Positions 1 to 9,179 of a DNA stretch of 64,000 nt are shown one piece after another. The stretch's first letter is position 1, and every line of letters starts with the position of its first letter. This stretch comes from Phenylobacterium sp. NIBR 498073. Lineage in GTDB: Bacteria > Pseudomonadota > Alphaproteobacteria > Caulobacterales > Caulobacteraceae. The notes under the pieces were generated by a model. It made no database searches, was not told the origin of the DNA, and saw only the letters and a program-made list of their open reading frames with translations. Made by a program: the position numbers and the translations under genes. Location of the stretch: NCBI RefSeq assembly GCF_027286305.1, contig NZ_CP114599.1:1736001-1800000 (forward strand), in the 5' to 3' direction.

Positions 1-1799
1 GGCTCGTAGCTGGGGTTCAGGCCGAGGGTCACGACGCCCGGCGGGTTGAAGCCGCCGCCCTTGTAGCCCTTGGAGTACGAGGCGTAGATCAAGGTGTCGT
101 CGGTGAACGACAGGTCCGGCGACCAGTCCACGTTCAGGCGGCCGGTGGTCTCCTGGAACTGCACCTCCTGGTCGGCGGTGAAGGTGGGGCCGCGGCCGGG
201 GGTGAACAGGGTCGAGCCGCTGCCGCGGGTCCACTTCTTGTCGTCGGTGTAGCGCAGGCCGAGCGTGACCCTCAGGTCGTCGGTCGCCTGCCAGTAGAGC
301 TCGCCGAAAGCGGCCTTCGACTCCAGCTTATATTCGCTGAGGCTGATGTAGTAGTTGTGACCGGTGAAGTCCGGATCGCGCAGCGGATCGACATAGGCCA
401 GCGGCTGGACCACGCGCACCGCCGCGGTCGCCGCGTTGGTGGCGACATAGGTGATGCTGGTCGCCTCGTAGTCGAGGTAGATGCCTCCGACGTTGAAGTT
501 GAAGGCGCCGTCGAAGTTGGACTGCAGGCGCAGTTCCTGGGTCCATTGCTCGTTGTGGCTCGTGCCGCCGGACTCGCTCATCAGGCGGTCGGTGACCCCG
601 AACTGTGGGTCGTTCAGCACCCCGTTCGGCGTGAACGGCGTGATCCCGAACGGCACCGACGAGAAGCCGCCGGTGGAGTCGCCGCGGGTGTAGTTCTCAT
701 TCTCGTTATAGCTGGTCAGCGAGGTCGCGGTGAGCTCGGGGGTGATGTCCCATTCGAGGTTCAGCTCGTAGAGGTCGGTGCGCGGCCGGTAGGTCGGGCG
801 GCCATAGACCTCGATTTCGCGCAGGTTGCGCGAGATGGTCTTGCCGGCGAAGGCGTCGGTGGTCTGCAGGCCGATCTGCCGGGCGATGATGCCGGTGAAG
901 GTCGAGAGTTGGTTGGTCGTTCCGTAGACGTTGTCGCCATAGACAGAGGCGGGCAGGCAGCCCTGGGTGAACGCGGCCTGGGCCGCGCCGGTCGGCACGC
1001 CGAGCACGTTGGTGAGGCCAAGGTCCTTCTGGCACAGCTGCTTGCGGGCGCCGCGGGTATCGTCCTCAGAGAAGTTGTCCCACAGGATGTAGCCGCGGAA
1101 GTTGTCGGTCGGGGTGAAGCCCAGGGTGACCCGTGCGGCCCAGATCTCGCGGTCGTCGATGTCCTGGCCGTTCAGGGTGTTGTCGGTATAGCCGTCGCGC
1201 TGGAGAGCGAACCCGGCGGCGCGCAGCTGGAACATCTCGCCGAGCGGCACATTCACAAAGCCCTGCAACTTGATGCTGTTGTAGTTGCCGAACTCGGCGG
1301 TGATCGAGGCGTTGAACTCGTCGGACGGCTTGTTGGTGATGACGTTGACCACGCCGCCGGTGGCGTTGCGACCGTAGAGCGTGCCCTGCGGTCCGCGCAG
1401 CACCTCGACCCGTTCAACATCGTAGAACTCTGCGTCGGCCAAGCGGTTCGAGGTCAGCGGGACGTTGTTGTGGTGGATCCCGACGCCGTCGTCGCCGCCG
1501 GTCGAGACCAGCTGGGCGCCGACGCCGCGGATCTGGAAGTTGGTGCGCAGGGCGCGGCGGGTGAAGGTGAGGTTCGGGACCGACTGGACCAGGTTTCCGG
1601 CGGTGTCGATGCCTTGCGACTTCAGCGCCTGCTCGCTGAAGGCCGACACCGCGATGGGAACGTCCTGCACGGACTCTTCCCGTTTCTGGGCGGTGACGAT
1701 CAATTCTTCGATGACGTTTCCGCCCGAGGACTGAGCCCAGACGGGCGTGGACCAGACAAGCGCGAGCGCAGACGCAGAAGCCAGCAAGGCTTTGGCCAT
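1..1799 (-). CDS. TonB-dependent receptor, C-terminus beyond window edge
   Basis: Outer-membrane active-transport receptor energised by TonB. The reading frame stays open from the ATG at 1799 to the window edge (about 599 residues). A signal peptide ends near PVWAQS, followed by a TonB box (IEELIVTAQKRE), the plug motif VEVLRGPQGTLYGRNATGG and, near the edge, the barrel motif KGYKGGGF. Roughly the last 150 residues are missing. The start is supported by a GGGAGGGAAGA ribosome site just upstream. A degenerate copy of the AACGTT operator found in the 9.9-24.9 kb sugar locus lies about 110 bp upstream, so it may belong to that regulon. The substrate cannot be told from the sequence. Confidence 0.95.
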   Translation of the reverse strand, partial: MAKALLASASALALVWSTPVWAQSSGGNVIEELIVTAQKREESVQDVPIAVSAFSEQALKSQGIDTAGNLVQSVPNLTFTRRALRTNFQIRGVGAQLVSTGGDDGVGIHHNNVPLTSNRLADAEFYDVERVEVLRGPQGTLYGRNATGGVVNVITNKPSDEFNASITAEFGNYNSIKLQGFVNVPLGEMFQLRAAGFALQRDGYTDNTLNGQDIDDREIWAARVTLGFTPTDNFRGYILWDNFSEDDTRGARKQLCQKDLGLTNVLGVPTGAAQAAFTQGCLPASVYGDNVYGTTNQLSTFTGIIARQIGLQTTDAFAGKTISRNLREIEVYGRPTYRPRTDLYELNLEWDITPELTATSLTSYNENENYTRGDSTGGFSSVPFGITPFTPNGVLNDPQFGVTDRLMSESGGTSHNEQWTQELRLQSNFDGAFNFNVGGIYLDYEATSITYVATNAATAAVRVVQPLAYVDPLRDPDFTGHNYYISLSEYKLESKAAFGELYWQATDDLRVTLGLRYTDDKKWTRGSGSTLFTPGRGPTFTADQEVQFQETTGRLNVDWSPDLSFTDDTLIYASYSKGYKGGGFNPPGVVTLGLNPSYE

Positions 1800-1909
1800 T
1801 CTTCCCTCCCTAGTCCCCAGAAGCGGGGATCTTGTCGACGGTTCCTGGTCGAGCCGGACCGTTCAGGGTTGAAAGCTTGAGCCTGACTTTCCCCCGCGTC
1901 AAACGTGTT

Positions 1910-1923
1910 TGTTAACGTTGTTC
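1910..1923. promoter_or_regulatory. Degenerate LacI-type operator upstream of TonB receptor
   Basis: The reverse strand reads GAACAACGTTAACA, matching 11 of 14 bases of TGACAACGTTATCA, the motif repeated at 11289, 15176, 15199 and 21566. It sits 110 bp upstream of the receptor start. This is the weakest member of the set. Confidence 0.45.
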
Positions 1924-1946
1924 TTTGAGCCGGTATGCGTCGCCTT

Positions 1947-3143
1947 TCAGCCGAACGGCTTATCCAGGCTGGGTTGTGGCGCGGTGAACCAGGCTGCGCC
2001 GGCCTCGGTAACGTGGAAGTGATCTTCCAGTCGGACGCCGAACGAATCCGGGATCACGATCATCGGCTCGTTGGAAAAGCACATCCCGGGGGCGAGCGGG
2101 GTCTTGTCGCCGCGCACGAGATACGGCGCTTCGTGGATCGACAGGCCGATGCCGTGGCCGGTGCGGTGGGGCAGGCCAGGGAGTTCGTAGTCGGGGCTGA
2201 GACCGGCGGCGGCCAGCACGCGGCGGGCGACGGCGTCGATCTCCTCGCAGGGGACGCCGGGCCGGACGGCGGCGAAGGCCGCGGCCTGGGCCTGCTTTTC
2301 CAGCTCCCAGATCTTGCGCTGTTCGGGCGAGGCCTCGCCGAACACATAGGTGCGGGTGATGTCGGAGTGGTAGCCCTGGACCTGGCAGCCGGTGTCGATC
2401 AGCACGATCTGCCCGTCCTCGAGCGCCTGCTCGCCGGGCAGGCCGTGCGGGTAGGCGCTGGCCAGGCCGAACTGCACTGCGCAGAAGTAGGAGCCGTTGT
2501 CGGCGCCGAGGGCGCGATGGGCCTGGTCGATGAAGCGGCGGACCTCGCCGGTGGTGATCCCCGGCGCCAGGATGCGCGCGGCGCGGCGGTGGACCTCGAG
2601 CGTCATGGCCTTGGCCTGGGACATCAGGGCCAGCTCGGCCGGCGACTTGATCATCCGGCAGCCGTCGACGACCGGCGCGCCGTCCAGCAGCTTGAGGGCC
2701 GGCGCGGCCTTGGCCACGCCATTGAACACGAAGAAGGGCAGGGCGGGGTCGATGGCCAGCGAGGCCGCGCCGTCCAGCGCCCGTGCGGTCAGCTCATAGG
2801 GGCTCTCGTGCTCCTCCCAGAGCAGCAGTTCGGCGTCGACGCCGAGGGCGGCCTCCAGCGAGCCGAGCTCGAAGCGCGGGCAGATCATCCGCAGGTCGCC
2901 CTGGCGCGGCAGCACCATCGCGACCAGCCGTTCGGTCGGCCCCCAGGCGACGCCGGTGAAGTAGCGCAGGCTGGGGCCGGCGCCGATGATCAGCGCTTCT
3001 GCGCCGATCTCGTCCATCAGCTCGCGGGCGCGGGCGATGCGGGCGAGCCGTTCCTGGCGGGTGATGGCTGGGGCCGGATTGGGCCACGGCGCCAGGTCTG
3101 CGAGTTCGGTCTGGGCCGTCGAGCCGCCGATGCCGTTGGTCAT
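1947..3143 (-). CDS. M24 family metallopeptidase (Xaa-Pro dipeptidase/aminopeptidase-like)
   Basis: A 398-residue cytosolic pita-bread-fold peptidase. All five metal ligands of the family are in place: D250 (IDTGCQ), D261 (HSDITRTY), H330 (HRTGHGIG), E359 (FSNEP) and E373 (RLEDHF). The N-terminal creatinase-like domain covers about residues 25-165. The ATG at 3143 has GGAG about seven bases upstream. It is divergent from msrC with 68 bp between them. Family members cleave Xaa-Pro bonds or related amides; the exact substrate is not determined, and creatinase-like or other hydrolase activity is possible. Confidence 0.9.
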   Translation of the reverse strand: MTNGIGGSTAQTELADLAPWPNPAPAITRQERLARIARARELMDEIGAEALIIGAGPSLRYFTGVAWGPTERLVAMVLPRQGDLRMICPRFELGSLEAALGVDAELLLWEEHESPYELTARALDGAASLAIDPALPFFVFNGVAKAAPALKLLDGAPVVDGCRMIKSPAELALMSQAKAMTLEVHRRAARILAPGITTGEVRRFIDQAHRALGADNGSYFCAVQFGLASAYPHGLPGEQALEDGQIVLIDTGCQVQGYHSDITRTYVFGEASPEQRKIWELEKQAQAAAFAAVRPGVPCEEIDAVARRVLAAAGLSPDYELPGLPHRTGHGIGLSIHEAPYLVRGDKTPLAPGMCFSNEPMIVIPDSFGVRLEDHFHVTEAGAAWFTAPQPSLDKPFG

Positions 3144-3211
3144 GTCACGCTCCGGTACTGAAGGGCGCCGCGCGCTGGCGGCGCAGCAGGCGGGCCCGTA
3201 TATACGCGGCC

Positions 3212-3709
3212 ATGGCTGAAGCCTTCAACGAACTCACCCTGCCGACCGCCAAGGCCGAGCGCTACGCCGCCCTGGCCGAGGAGATCGCCGCGGTCCTCGA
3301 CGGCGAGCCCAATCGCACGGCCCGCATGGCGAGCGTCGCCTCGATGCTGGCGGCGACCTTCGAGACCTTCTTCTGGACCGGCTTCTACGTGGTCGATCCG
3401 GACAAGGAGCGCGAGCTGGTGGTCGGCCCCTACCAGGGCACGCTCGGCTGCCTGCGCATCGCCTTCGGGCGCGGGGTCTGCGGGGCCGCGGCGGCCAGCG
3501 GCCAAACCCAGCTGGTGCCGGACGTCCACGCTTTCCCGGGGCACATCGCCTGCGATGGCCGCTCGCAGAGCGAGGTCGTGGTCCCGGTGTTCGACGCCGC
3601 CGGCGCCCTGATCGCGGTGCTGGACGTCGATTCCGACCGGCTGGCGGCGTTCGACGAAGTCGACGCCCATTGGCTGGAAAAGATCGTGCGGAACACCTTC
3701 GCCGTCTAG
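3212..3709 (+). CDS. msrC: Free methionine-(R)-sulfoxide reductase, GAF domain
   Basis: A 165-residue single GAF-domain protein of the fRMsr family, which reduces free methionine-R-sulfoxide in the cytosol with thioredoxin. The three family cysteines are present at C80 (GTLGCLRI), C90 (GVCG) and C114 (HIACD), followed by the typical SQSEVVVP strand. Length and motif spacing match YebR/MsrC proteins. It stands alone, divergent from the M24 peptidase gene. Confidence 0.93.
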   Translation: MAEAFNELTLPTAKAERYAALAEEIAAVLDGEPNRTARMASVASMLAATFETFFWTGFYVVDPDKERELVVGPYQGTLGCLRIAFGRGVCGAAAASGQTQLVPDVHAFPGHIACDGRSQSEVVVPVFDAAGALIAVLDVDSDRLAAFDEVDAHWLEKIVRNTFAV

Positions 3710-3797
3710 CTGGCGCTGACGGGACGTCAGTCTGGACTCAAGGGGCCGGGCGGGCGCGTACTTGCGTGCAAGAACGTGGGTACGGGAGCGCCTTGGC

Positions 3798-5030
3798 GTG
3801 CAGACGTACGATCTGATCATCGTCGGCGGCGGCATCGGCGGTTCGGCCCTGGCCGCGGTGATGGCGCAGGCCGGGCGCTCGGTGCTGCTGCTGGAACAGA
3901 CCGAGGTCTACGAGGACAAGGTCCGCGGCGAATGGATCGCGCCCTGGGGCGTGGCCGAGGTGCATCGGCTGGGGCTCTACGACCTGCTGGTCGGGGCTGG
4001 CGGCCATCACATCACCCGCCACGTCACCTTCGATGAGTCGCTCGATCCCGGAACGGCGGAAGCCTCGGCCCTGCCGCTGAGCATCTTCCGTGAGGGCGTT
4101 CCCGGGCCGCTCTGCCTGCGCCATCCGCTGCACTGCCAGACCCTTTTCGATGCGGCGCGGGCGGCCGGCGCGGTCGCCCTGCGCGGGGTGATCGTCAATT
4201 CCGTCGAGGCTGGCCCGCGCCCGCGCGTGGTCTACGAGCATGACGGCCAGACGTACGAAGCCACGGCGCGGCTGCTGGCCGGCGCCGACGGGCGCGCCTC
4301 GCAGGTGCGCGAGGCCGCCGGGATCACGCTGCATCAGGACAGGGCGCATCACTGGTTCGGCGGGTTGCTGGTCAAGGACGTGGTCGGCTGGGACCCACAG
4401 CTGCAGGCGATCGGCACCGAGGGGGACTTCGGTTTCCTGGCCTTTCCGCAGGGCGGCGGCATGGTGCGGGTCTATGGCGGCTACGCGCTCGACCAGGCGC
4501 AGCGGTTCAAGGGCGCGGACGGGGCGCGCCGGTTCCTCGACGCCTTCGACCTCGGCTGCAGCCCGGCCAACCGCTGCCTGACCGCGGGGGCGCCGGCCGG
4601 GCCGCTGTTCAGCTACGTCAACGCCGACAGCTGGACCGACCAGCCCTATGGCCCAGGCGTGGTGTTGGTCGGCGACGCGGCCGGCTGGAACGACCCGATC
4701 ATCGGCCTGGGGCTGTCGATCACCTATCGCGACGTGCGCATCGTCTCCGAGCTGCTGAAGTCGGCCGACGACTGGGAGCGCCTGGACCTCGAACCGTATC
4801 GCGAGGAGCGCGCCGAGCGCATGCGCCGGCTGCGCTTCGCCGCAAAGCTGCAGGCCGCGCTCGACATGGAGTTCGGCGAAGCTGCGCGCCAGCGCCGTCG
4901 CCGCCACTTCGAGCGCGCCGCCGACGACCCGACCCTGCGGCTGCATAGCCTGGCGGTGATGGCCGGGCCCGAGGTCGCGCCGCCCGAGACGTTCACCGAG
5001 GCGCACCGCGCCCGCGTGTTGGAGGACTGA
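3798..5030 (+). CDS. FAD-dependent monooxygenase/oxidoreductase (PHBH fold)
   Basis: A 410-residue flavoprotein with the dinucleotide-binding motif GGGIGGS near the N-terminus, the DG fingerprint GADGRASQVR in the middle and the GD motif VLVGDAAGWNDP in the C-terminal third, as in single-component aromatic hydroxylases and related oxidases. I chose the GTG at 3798 because GGGAGCG lies at suitable spacing; the in-frame TTG at 3762 would add 12 unlikely residues. The gene directly abuts a SnoaL-like gene and then an APH-like kinase, so the three are probably one operon. Substrate unknown. Confidence 0.85.
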   Translation: MQTYDLIIVGGGIGGSALAAVMAQAGRSVLLLEQTEVYEDKVRGEWIAPWGVAEVHRLGLYDLLVGAGGHHITRHVTFDESLDPGTAEASALPLSIFREGVPGPLCLRHPLHCQTLFDAARAAGAVALRGVIVNSVEAGPRPRVVYEHDGQTYEATARLLAGADGRASQVREAAGITLHQDRAHHWFGGLLVKDVVGWDPQLQAIGTEGDFGFLAFPQGGGMVRVYGGYALDQAQRFKGADGARRFLDAFDLGCSPANRCLTAGAPAGPLFSYVNADSWTDQPYGPGVVLVGDAAGWNDPIIGLGLSITYRDVRIVSELLKSADDWERLDLEPYREERAERMRRLRFAAKLQAALDMEFGEAARQRRRRHFERAADDPTLRLHSLAVMAGPEVAPPETFTEAHRARVLED

Positions 5031-5375
5031 GTGGACATCGCCGATTACAACGCCCGCTGGCTGGGGGCCTGGACCGCCAAGGACGTCGAGGCCCTGTGCG
5101 GCTTCTACGCTGAGAACGTCGTCTACAAGGATCCGCAGACGGCGGCCGGGATCACCGGCCAGGACGCCCTGCGCGCCTATCTGACCGGCCTGTTCGCCGC
5201 CACGCCGGCCATGACCTACACCCCCGACGAGACCTGGCCAATCCCCGGCGGGTTCTGCGGCCGCTGGTATTGCGACATCGCCGGCGGCGGGCGGATGCGC
5301 GGCTTCGACCTGGTGATCCTCGACGGCGACAAGATCGCCCTGAACGAGGTCTATGTGCACCAACTGCCGGCATGA
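5031..5375 (+). CDS. SnoaL-like / NTF2-fold small protein
   Basis: A 114-residue protein starting at a GTG that directly follows the stop codon of the FAD gene, with GGAGG ten bases upstream. The opening (YNARWLGAWTAKDVEAL, then FYAENVVYKDP) is typical of SnoaL/NTF2-like alpha+beta cone proteins, which serve as cyclases, isomerases or binding partners. It overlaps the next gene by four bases (ATGA), which implies translational coupling. It most likely acts on or binds the product of the neighbouring monooxygenase; this is inferred from context. Confidence 0.8.
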   Translation: MDIADYNARWLGAWTAKDVEALCGFYAENVVYKDPQTAAGITGQDALRAYLTGLFAATPAMTYTPDETWPIPGGFCGRWYCDIAGGGRMRGFDLVILDGDKIALNEVYVHQLPA

Positions 5376-6445
5376 GCCGCCGCCCCGACATCCGCGCCCC
5401 GGGCGAGATCGACGCCGCCTGGCTGTCGGCGGTCCTGGCCGCTGGCGGGATCGACGCCTCGGTCCGCAGCTTCGAGGCCAGGCCCGTCGGCACCGGACAG
5501 ATCGGCGACAGCGTCCGCTTCCGCCTGACCTACGACCGCGGCGGCGACGACGCGCCCGCCGCCCTGGTCGGCAAGTTCCCGGCCGCCGGGGCCGAGAGCC
5601 GCGCGACCGGGATCATGCTGGGCAACTATCTGCGCGAGGTGCGCTTCTACCAGCAGCTGGCGCCCACCGCCCTGGTGCAGACCCCGCGCTGCTACTTCAC
5701 CGACGTCGACGAGGCGACCAGCGACTTCGTGCTGATGATGGAGGACCTGGCTCCGGCGGTGCAGGGCGACCAACTGGCCGGCGTCAGCCTGGAGCAGGCG
5801 CGGCTGGTGGTCGAGCAGGCCGCGCGGCTGCACGCCTCGCACTGGGGCGACGACGGGCTGGACGAACTGCCCTGGGTCTCCGGCTCCAAGGCCGCGCCGG
5901 CCAGCGCCGTCAGCGAGGAGATGGTCGCCGCGCTCTGGGCCGGGTTCAAGATACGCTACGGCGCGCGCCTGCAGCCGCAATGGACCGAAGTCGGCGACTG
6001 GCTGGCCCCGCGCTTTGGCGAGTTCGCGCGGACCGAAGAGGGGCCGCGCTGCCTGACCCACAACGATTTCCGCCCGGACAACATGATGTTTGGCACAGCG
6101 GCCGGCGGCTATCCGGTGGCGGTGCTGGACTGGCAGTCCTTCGCCTATGGCTGCGGCCCGACCGACCTGGCCTATTTCCTGGCCGGCGCGCTGCCGCCCG
6201 ACGTCCGCCGCGCGCAGGAGCCGGCCCTGCTGCAGCTCTATCTCGACACCCTGACGACCCATGGCGTCCGGGGCTTCGGCATGGAGGAGCTGAGGCCGCT
6301 CTACGGCCGCGGCGCCTACCTGCTGTTCGCCACCGCTTTCTTCGCATCGATGGTCGTCACCCAGACCGACCGCGGGGATGAGATGTTCCTGCAAATGATC
6401 GGGGCCGCGGCCGAGCACCTGTGCGATCATGGGGTGGTCGGATAG
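5372..6445 (+). CDS. APH/EcKinase-like phosphotransferase
   Basis: A 357-residue protein of the aminoglycoside-phosphotransferase/ecdysteroid-kinase-like fold. The catalytic loop is LTHNDFRPDNMMF and the metal-binding segment is VLDWQSFAYGCGPTDLAYF. An N-lobe lysine is suggested by LVGKFPA. The ATG at 5372 overlaps the SnoaL stop. Such kinases phosphorylate small hydroxylated molecules, fitting a cassette that first hydroxylates (FAD enzyme) and then phosphorylates a substrate. Antibiotic resistance is not implied by the sequence. Confidence 0.85.
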   Translation: MSRRPDIRAPGEIDAAWLSAVLAAGGIDASVRSFEARPVGTGQIGDSVRFRLTYDRGGDDAPAALVGKFPAAGAESRATGIMLGNYLREVRFYQQLAPTALVQTPRCYFTDVDEATSDFVLMMEDLAPAVQGDQLAGVSLEQARLVVEQAARLHASHWGDDGLDELPWVSGSKAAPASAVSEEMVAALWAGFKIRYGARLQPQWTEVGDWLAPRFGEFARTEEGPRCLTHNDFRPDNMMFGTAAGGYPVAVLDWQSFAYGCGPTDLAYFLAGALPPDVRRAQEPALLQLYLDTLTTHGVRGFGMEELRPLYGRGAYLLFATAFFASMVVTQTDRGDEMFLQMIGAAAEHLCDHGVVG

Positions 6446-6541
6446 GCGAGGGGCAGCCGCGGATGCGGCGGCCGCGCGTCATTGTCGAGACTTGGTTCGG
6501 GTGGACGTGGGGGCGGGCCCTCGACGTCCGCGGGCCGAGTC

Positions 6542-7117
6542 TCAGCGACGGGGCGGGACCACGTCGCTGAAGATCGAGAAACTTTTCCAGGCCGGTTCGA
6601 GCGGCGGGGCGTCTGCCCGCGGGACGTAGGGCGAGGGCGCCTTCAGCTCCAGTTCCGGGATATAGCGCGGGCAGTTGGGGAAGATGTCGCGTGGGCTGAC
6701 CTCGACCAGCAGCTGGGCGCCCGGCCACTGCGCCATCCGCGGATCGTCGCGCAGCACCCGGGCCGCGCCGTTCACCCGAAGCCGCGCCTGCTTGGGGCCG
6801 ACGCCCAGGAACAGCAGGCCGACGTGCGGATTGACCTCGACGTTGCCGAGGCTGCGGAACATGCCGTTGCCGTCGTAGTCGGGAAACACCAGCCGGTCGG
6901 GCGCCAGGATGCGAACGAAGCCGGGATCGCCGCCCTTGTAGGAACAGTCGGGGCGACCTTCGGCGTCGGCGGTGGCAAGGAAAAAGAACGGCAAGGCTTC
7001 GATGAAGGCCTTGTCGGCGTCGGTGAAGCGGTCGTGGCGCAGCCGTTCGTACAGCCTGTCGGCAAGGGGCGCGCTGGCGAACTCGTCCTGCAGACGGCGT
7101 TGTCCGGAATGGTACAT
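6542..7117 (-). CDS. Pyridoxamine 5'-phosphate oxidase-like FMN-binding protein
   Basis: A 191-residue PNPOx-fold protein. Residues around FFFLATADAEGRPDCSYKGGDPGFV and FPDYDGNGMFRSLGN form the split-barrel FMN site seen in this family. I place the start at the ATG at 7117 because GGGAGG precedes it closely; much longer upstream extensions are open only because of high GC. True pyridoxine oxidation is unlikely to be its role, and such proteins often reduce flavin- or F420-type substrates. It is transcribed toward the APH gene with no obvious partner. Confidence 0.8.
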   Translation of the reverse strand: MYHSGQRRLQDEFASAPLADRLYERLRHDRFTDADKAFIEALPFFFLATADAEGRPDCSYKGGDPGFVRILAPDRLVFPDYDGNGMFRSLGNVEVNPHVGLLFLGVGPKQARLRVNGAARVLRDDPRMAQWPGAQLLVEVSPRDIFPNCPRYIPELELKAPSPYVPRADAPPLEPAWKSFSIFSDVVPPRR

Positions 7118-7206
7118 GCGGGCCTCCCGTTTTCGCATGAGGCTAGCATGAAAACGCCGCCGGCCCTGCGGACCGACGGCGTTCCAGATCGGGTTCGGCG
7201 CGTCGC

Positions 7207-7737
7207 TCAGGCGGCGGCGAGCGCGACCTTGCGGCCACGACGGCGCAGGGCGGCGCCGGCCAGGCCGAAGCCGGTGATCATCATCGCCCAGGTCGCCGGT
7301 TCCGGCACCGCCGAGGGCACGTCGAGCAGGACGCGACCGCCGGTGACGGCGCGCGGCCCGCCGGTGTTCTGGTACTCGTACGAGGTGTTCAGAATGGCGG
7401 CTCCGCCAGCGGTCAGCGGGAAGAAGTCCAGGCGCAGCTGCTGGGCGTAGCCGCTGGTCGAGATCCGGAAGCCCTGGGTCGGCAGCGAGACCCAGTCGGC
7501 CAGAGCGGCGTTGTTGTAGGTGAAGGTCGAGAACACGCCCGGGCCGAACGTGCCAGAGGACGCGGTGATGTTGACGCCCAGCAGCGAGGTCAGGGTGTCG
7601 TCGGTGGTGAAGCTGCCGGTCAGCGAGCCGCCGCCCTGCAGGGTCACATTGTCGAGCACGAACACCTTGGCGGCCCAAGCCGGCGCGGCGGCAGTCATGG
7701 CGGCGATGGCTGCGGCGATGGCGATCAGGCGCTTCAT
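7207..7737 (-). CDS. PEPxxWA-CTERM sorting-domain protein
   Basis: A 176-residue exported protein. It has a signal peptide (MKRLIAIAAAIAAMTAAAPAWA), a beta-rich middle and the C-terminal sorting signal PEPATWAMMITGFGLAGAALRRR (proline-glutamate-proline motif, membrane span, basic tail). Such proteins are processed by an exosortase and handed to the envelope or extracellular matrix. No exosortase gene is in the window. The middle domain has no recognised function. Confidence 0.88.
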   Translation of the reverse strand: MKRLIAIAAAIAAMTAAAPAWAAKVFVLDNVTLQGGGSLTGSFTTDDTLTSLLGVNITASSGTFGPGVFSTFTYNNAALADWVSLPTQGFRISTSGYAQQLRLDFFPLTAGGAAILNTSYEYQNTGGPRAVTGGRVLLDVPSAVPEPATWAMMITGFGLAGAALRRRGRKVALAAA

Positions 7738-7952
7738 GTCGGTTCCAATACGGGAAAGCTGAACTGTATTGCACACGTCTAAGCAACATCGGCGCCAGTG
7801 ATGCAAGTTAAAGGAGCGGCGTTCGCTCGGCTGGCGAGGGGAGCCGGCGCGGGCGGCTTCACGTGCGCGTAAACCCCATTGGCTTACGTGACGTCGCGCA
7901 CCTAAATGACTCGCCGACGCGCGACGGACGCGCATTTATCGGGAGCGGAACA

Positions 7953-9125
7953 ATGGGCGAAGCCTATATCGTCGCGGCGACGCGGACGGCCGGCGGCCGC
8001 AAGGGCGGCAAGCTGAAGGATTGGCATCCGGTCGACCTGGGCGCCGTGGTGCTCAACGACATCATCGATCGCACGGGCGCCGATCCGGCCCTGGTCGAGG
8101 ACGTGGTCATGGGCTGCGTCGGCCAGGTCGGCGAGCAGGCGATCAACGTCGCGCGCAACGCCGTGCTGGCGTCCAAGCTTCCGGAAAGCGTGCCGGCCAC
8201 CAGCGTCGACCGCCAGTGCGGCTCCTCGCAGCAGGCGCTGCAGTTCGCCGCCCAGGCGGTGATGAGCGGCACTATGGACGTGGTGATCGCCGCGGGCGTG
8301 GAAAGCATGACCCGCGTGCCGATGGGCCTGTCGGCGGCGCTGCCGGCCCAGAACGGCTTCGGCAACTATATGAGCCCGCGGATGAAGGAGCGTTATCCGA
8401 ACATCCAGTTTAGCCAGTTCATGGGCGCCGAAATGGTCGCCAAGAAGTACGGCCTGACCAAGGACGAGATCGACCAGTACAGCTACGAGTCCCACCAGCG
8501 CGCGATCGCCGCCACCCAGGCCGGCAACTTCAAGAACGAGATCGTCGCGATCGAGGTGGTCGACGCCGAGGGCAACAAGACCCTGCACACCGTCGATGAA
8601 GGCATCCGCTTCGACGCCAGCCTCGACGGCATCAAGGGCGTGAAGCTGCTGGCCGAAGGCGGCGCCCTGACCGCGGCCTCGTCGAGCCAGATCTGCGACG
8701 GCGCCTCGGCGGTGATGGTCGTCTCGGAAAAGGGCCTGAAGGAACTGGGCGTGAAGCCGCTGGCCCGCATCCATCACCTGTCGCTGCTCGGCCACGATCC
8801 GGTGATCATGCTGGAAGCGCCGCTGCCAGCCTCGGAACGCGCCCTGAAGCGCGCCGGCATGAGCGTCGACGACATCGACCTGTTCGAAGTCAACGAGGCG
8901 TTCGGCTCGGTGCCGGTGGCCTACATGAAGCATCTCGGCGTCGCCCGCGATAAGATCAACGTCAACGGCGGCGCGATCGCGCTGGGCCACCCGCTCGGCG
9001 CCTCGGGAACCAAGCTGATGGCGACCCTGCTGAACGCCCTCGAACAGCGCGGCGGCCGCTACGGCCTACAGACGATGTGCGAAGGCGGTGGTATGGCGAA
9101 CGTCACGATCGTCGAGCGACTCTAA
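7953..9125 (+). CDS. Acetyl-CoA acetyltransferase / thiolase
   Basis: A 390-residue thiolase for reversible thiolytic cleavage of 3-ketoacyl-CoA. The nucleophile C89 is in DRQCGSS, H346 in GGAIALGHPLGASG and the second catalytic C376 in MCEGGGMAN. The ATG at 7953 is preceded by GGGAGCGG. It is followed after 54 bp by an SDR with its own strong ribosome site, so the two probably form an operon for acyl-CoA metabolism. Whether it is biosynthetic (PhaA) or degradative (FadA/AtoB) cannot be settled. Confidence 0.93.
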   Translation: MGEAYIVAATRTAGGRKGGKLKDWHPVDLGAVVLNDIIDRTGADPALVEDVVMGCVGQVGEQAINVARNAVLASKLPESVPATSVDRQCGSSQQALQFAAQAVMSGTMDVVIAAGVESMTRVPMGLSAALPAQNGFGNYMSPRMKERYPNIQFSQFMGAEMVAKKYGLTKDEIDQYSYESHQRAIAATQAGNFKNEIVAIEVVDAEGNKTLHTVDEGIRFDASLDGIKGVKLLAEGGALTAASSSQICDGASAVMVVSEKGLKELGVKPLARIHHLSLLGHDPVIMLEAPLPASERALKRAGMSVDDIDLFEVNEAFGSVPVAYMKHLGVARDKINVNGGAIALGHPLGASGTKLMATLLNALEQRGGRYGLQTMCEGGGMANVTIVERL

Positions 9126-9179
9126 GGCCCGTTCCGGCTCCGGACACGGGGCCGGGTCGCAGCCTAGAGGAGCTACCCC

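Noticed and set aside
357-1880. Long rightward open frame (507 codons)
   Set aside because: It is antisense to the TonB receptor gene with perfect family motifs; long antisense frames are common at this GC content.
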